Source: Clostridia bacterium (lineage in GTDB: Bacteria; Bacillota; Clostridia; Oscillospirales; Ruminococcaceae). From it: 5,024 nt of DNA. Every line of letters starts with the position of its first letter. Position 1 is the stretch's first letter. Below, one piece after another: positions 4,622 to 5,024 of the stretch. The notes under the pieces are model-generated. The model searched no databases, was not told where the DNA came from, and saw only the letters and a list, made by a program, of their open reading frames with translations. Where the stretch lies: positions 1 through 5,024 of the forward strand of contig QKDG01000204.1 of NCBI GenBank assembly GCA_003246805.1. The letters run 5' to 3'. Made by a program: the position numbers and the translations under genes.

Positions 4622-5024
4622 GTGGGGTTGTAAGCTATGAATTGTTCAGCTCTGTTATCGGGGGGAACGGCAGTGGCTTTGTAGCAGAGGGCGGAATGTA
4701 TGAAACCTTCATAAACAATACTGGGCTTAGTGTCAAGGGAACAATTGTGATAGCGTCAACATCAGTTTATAATGGTGTTGATATTGCACCAGCAGATAGC
4801 GAGATGGCAATTGGCGTAATTTATGAAAGTGACATAGCAAATGGCTCGCCAGTAAAAGTGGTTGTAAGCGGGAAAACCCAAGTGCTACTTAAAAATACCA
4901 CTGCCGCGAGTAATGGTTATTGGTGTGGTGTCAGCGATGTAGCAGGAAGAATGTATCAGAAAAGCTCAGCACCAAGTACTACCGAGCATAGCAGAGAGAT
5001 AGGCCACAGTGTTGAAAGCAAAGC
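4618..5024 (+). CDS. DUF2190-like phage structural/decoration protein, N-terminal part (runs off window)
   Basis: An open frame from ATG 4618 continues past the window end (135 full codons visible, no stop). It overlaps the preceding gene by 4 nt (ATGA), with GTGGAG (4604-4609) as its ribosome-binding site. After the N-terminal MSGVVSYELF it reads as a compact beta-rich protein: a TFINNTGLSVKGTIVIAS segment (30-47), AIGVIYESDIANGSPVKVVV (64-83), SGKTQVLLKN (84-93), and a later REIGHSVESK (126-135). The order 'value made constant, then IGV-x-x-x, then V-x-V-x-G-x-x-x-V-L' is typical of DUF2190-type small capsid-decoration or virion-associated proteins of tailed phages. A tail-spike base domain is an alternative. 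The missing 3' end prevents a length check. With its neighbour it forms an operon of structural genes whose remainder lies to the right. Confidence 0.6.
   Translation, partial: MSGVVSYELFSSVIGGNGSGFVAEGGMYETFINNTGLSVKGTIVIASTSVYNGVDIAPADSEMAIGVIYESDIANGSPVKVVVSGKTQVLLKNTTAASNGYWCGVSDVAGRMYQKSSAPSTTEHSREIGHSVESK

Noticed and set aside
4277..5024. Diversity-generating retroelement target
   Set aside because: The fibre-like context invited the idea, but no reverse transcriptase, template repeat or second copy of any coding segment is visible in the window.

Overview
This is a low-GC, gene-dense Firmicutes-type stretch with every supported gene on the + strand. The spoIIAA-spoIIAB-sigF cluster at the left end marks an endospore-forming lineage. 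The codon use, the AT-rich spacers and an unusually short SigF suggest an anaerobic clostridial relative, perhaps a gut Oscillospirales/Ruminococcus type, but that placement is inference.

Region 1 (1-1229) is the sporulation sigma-F switch. It holds the last 42 codons of the anti-anti-sigma factor SpoIIAA, the complete anti-sigma kinase SpoIIAB, and sigma-F itself, with a 1-nt gap and then an 8-nt overlap between them. SpoIIAB holds SigF inactive and phosphorylates SpoIIAA; dephosphorylated SpoIIAA releases SigF in the forespore. The SigF here starts about 30 residues late compared with Bacillus, and an in-frame stop just upstream shows it cannot be extended.

Region 2 (1230-3041) is a DEAD-box RNA helicase with a C-terminal DbpA-type RNA-binding domain. 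A perfect-consensus sigma-A promoter lies between sigF and the helicase. A perfect intrinsic terminator follows only about 17 nt after the predicted transcription start and ahead of the helicase RBS. This arrangement looks like a terminator for sigF combined with an attenuator for the helicase.

Region 3 (3042-3909) is a ZIP-family metal transporter with its own plausible promoter. Region 4 (3910-4276, 367 nt) has no convincing gene but is rich in structure. Two near-identical 28-nt hairpins in direct orientation flank two more hairpins, one of them very GC-rich. The last hairpin has a T-tract and is a good terminator. The block may be a small non-autonomous mobile or repeat element inserted at the ZIP terminator. 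A 32-codon candidate ORF follows.

Region 5 (4277-5024) holds two translationally coupled phage-type structural genes. One is a short tail-fibre-like protein. The other resembles a DUF2190-like decoration protein and runs off the window. Both begin with the same peptide, VSYELF, although the rest of the proteins differ. The core chromosome therefore appears to change to prophage, tailocin or domesticated phage material between 3910 and 4276.
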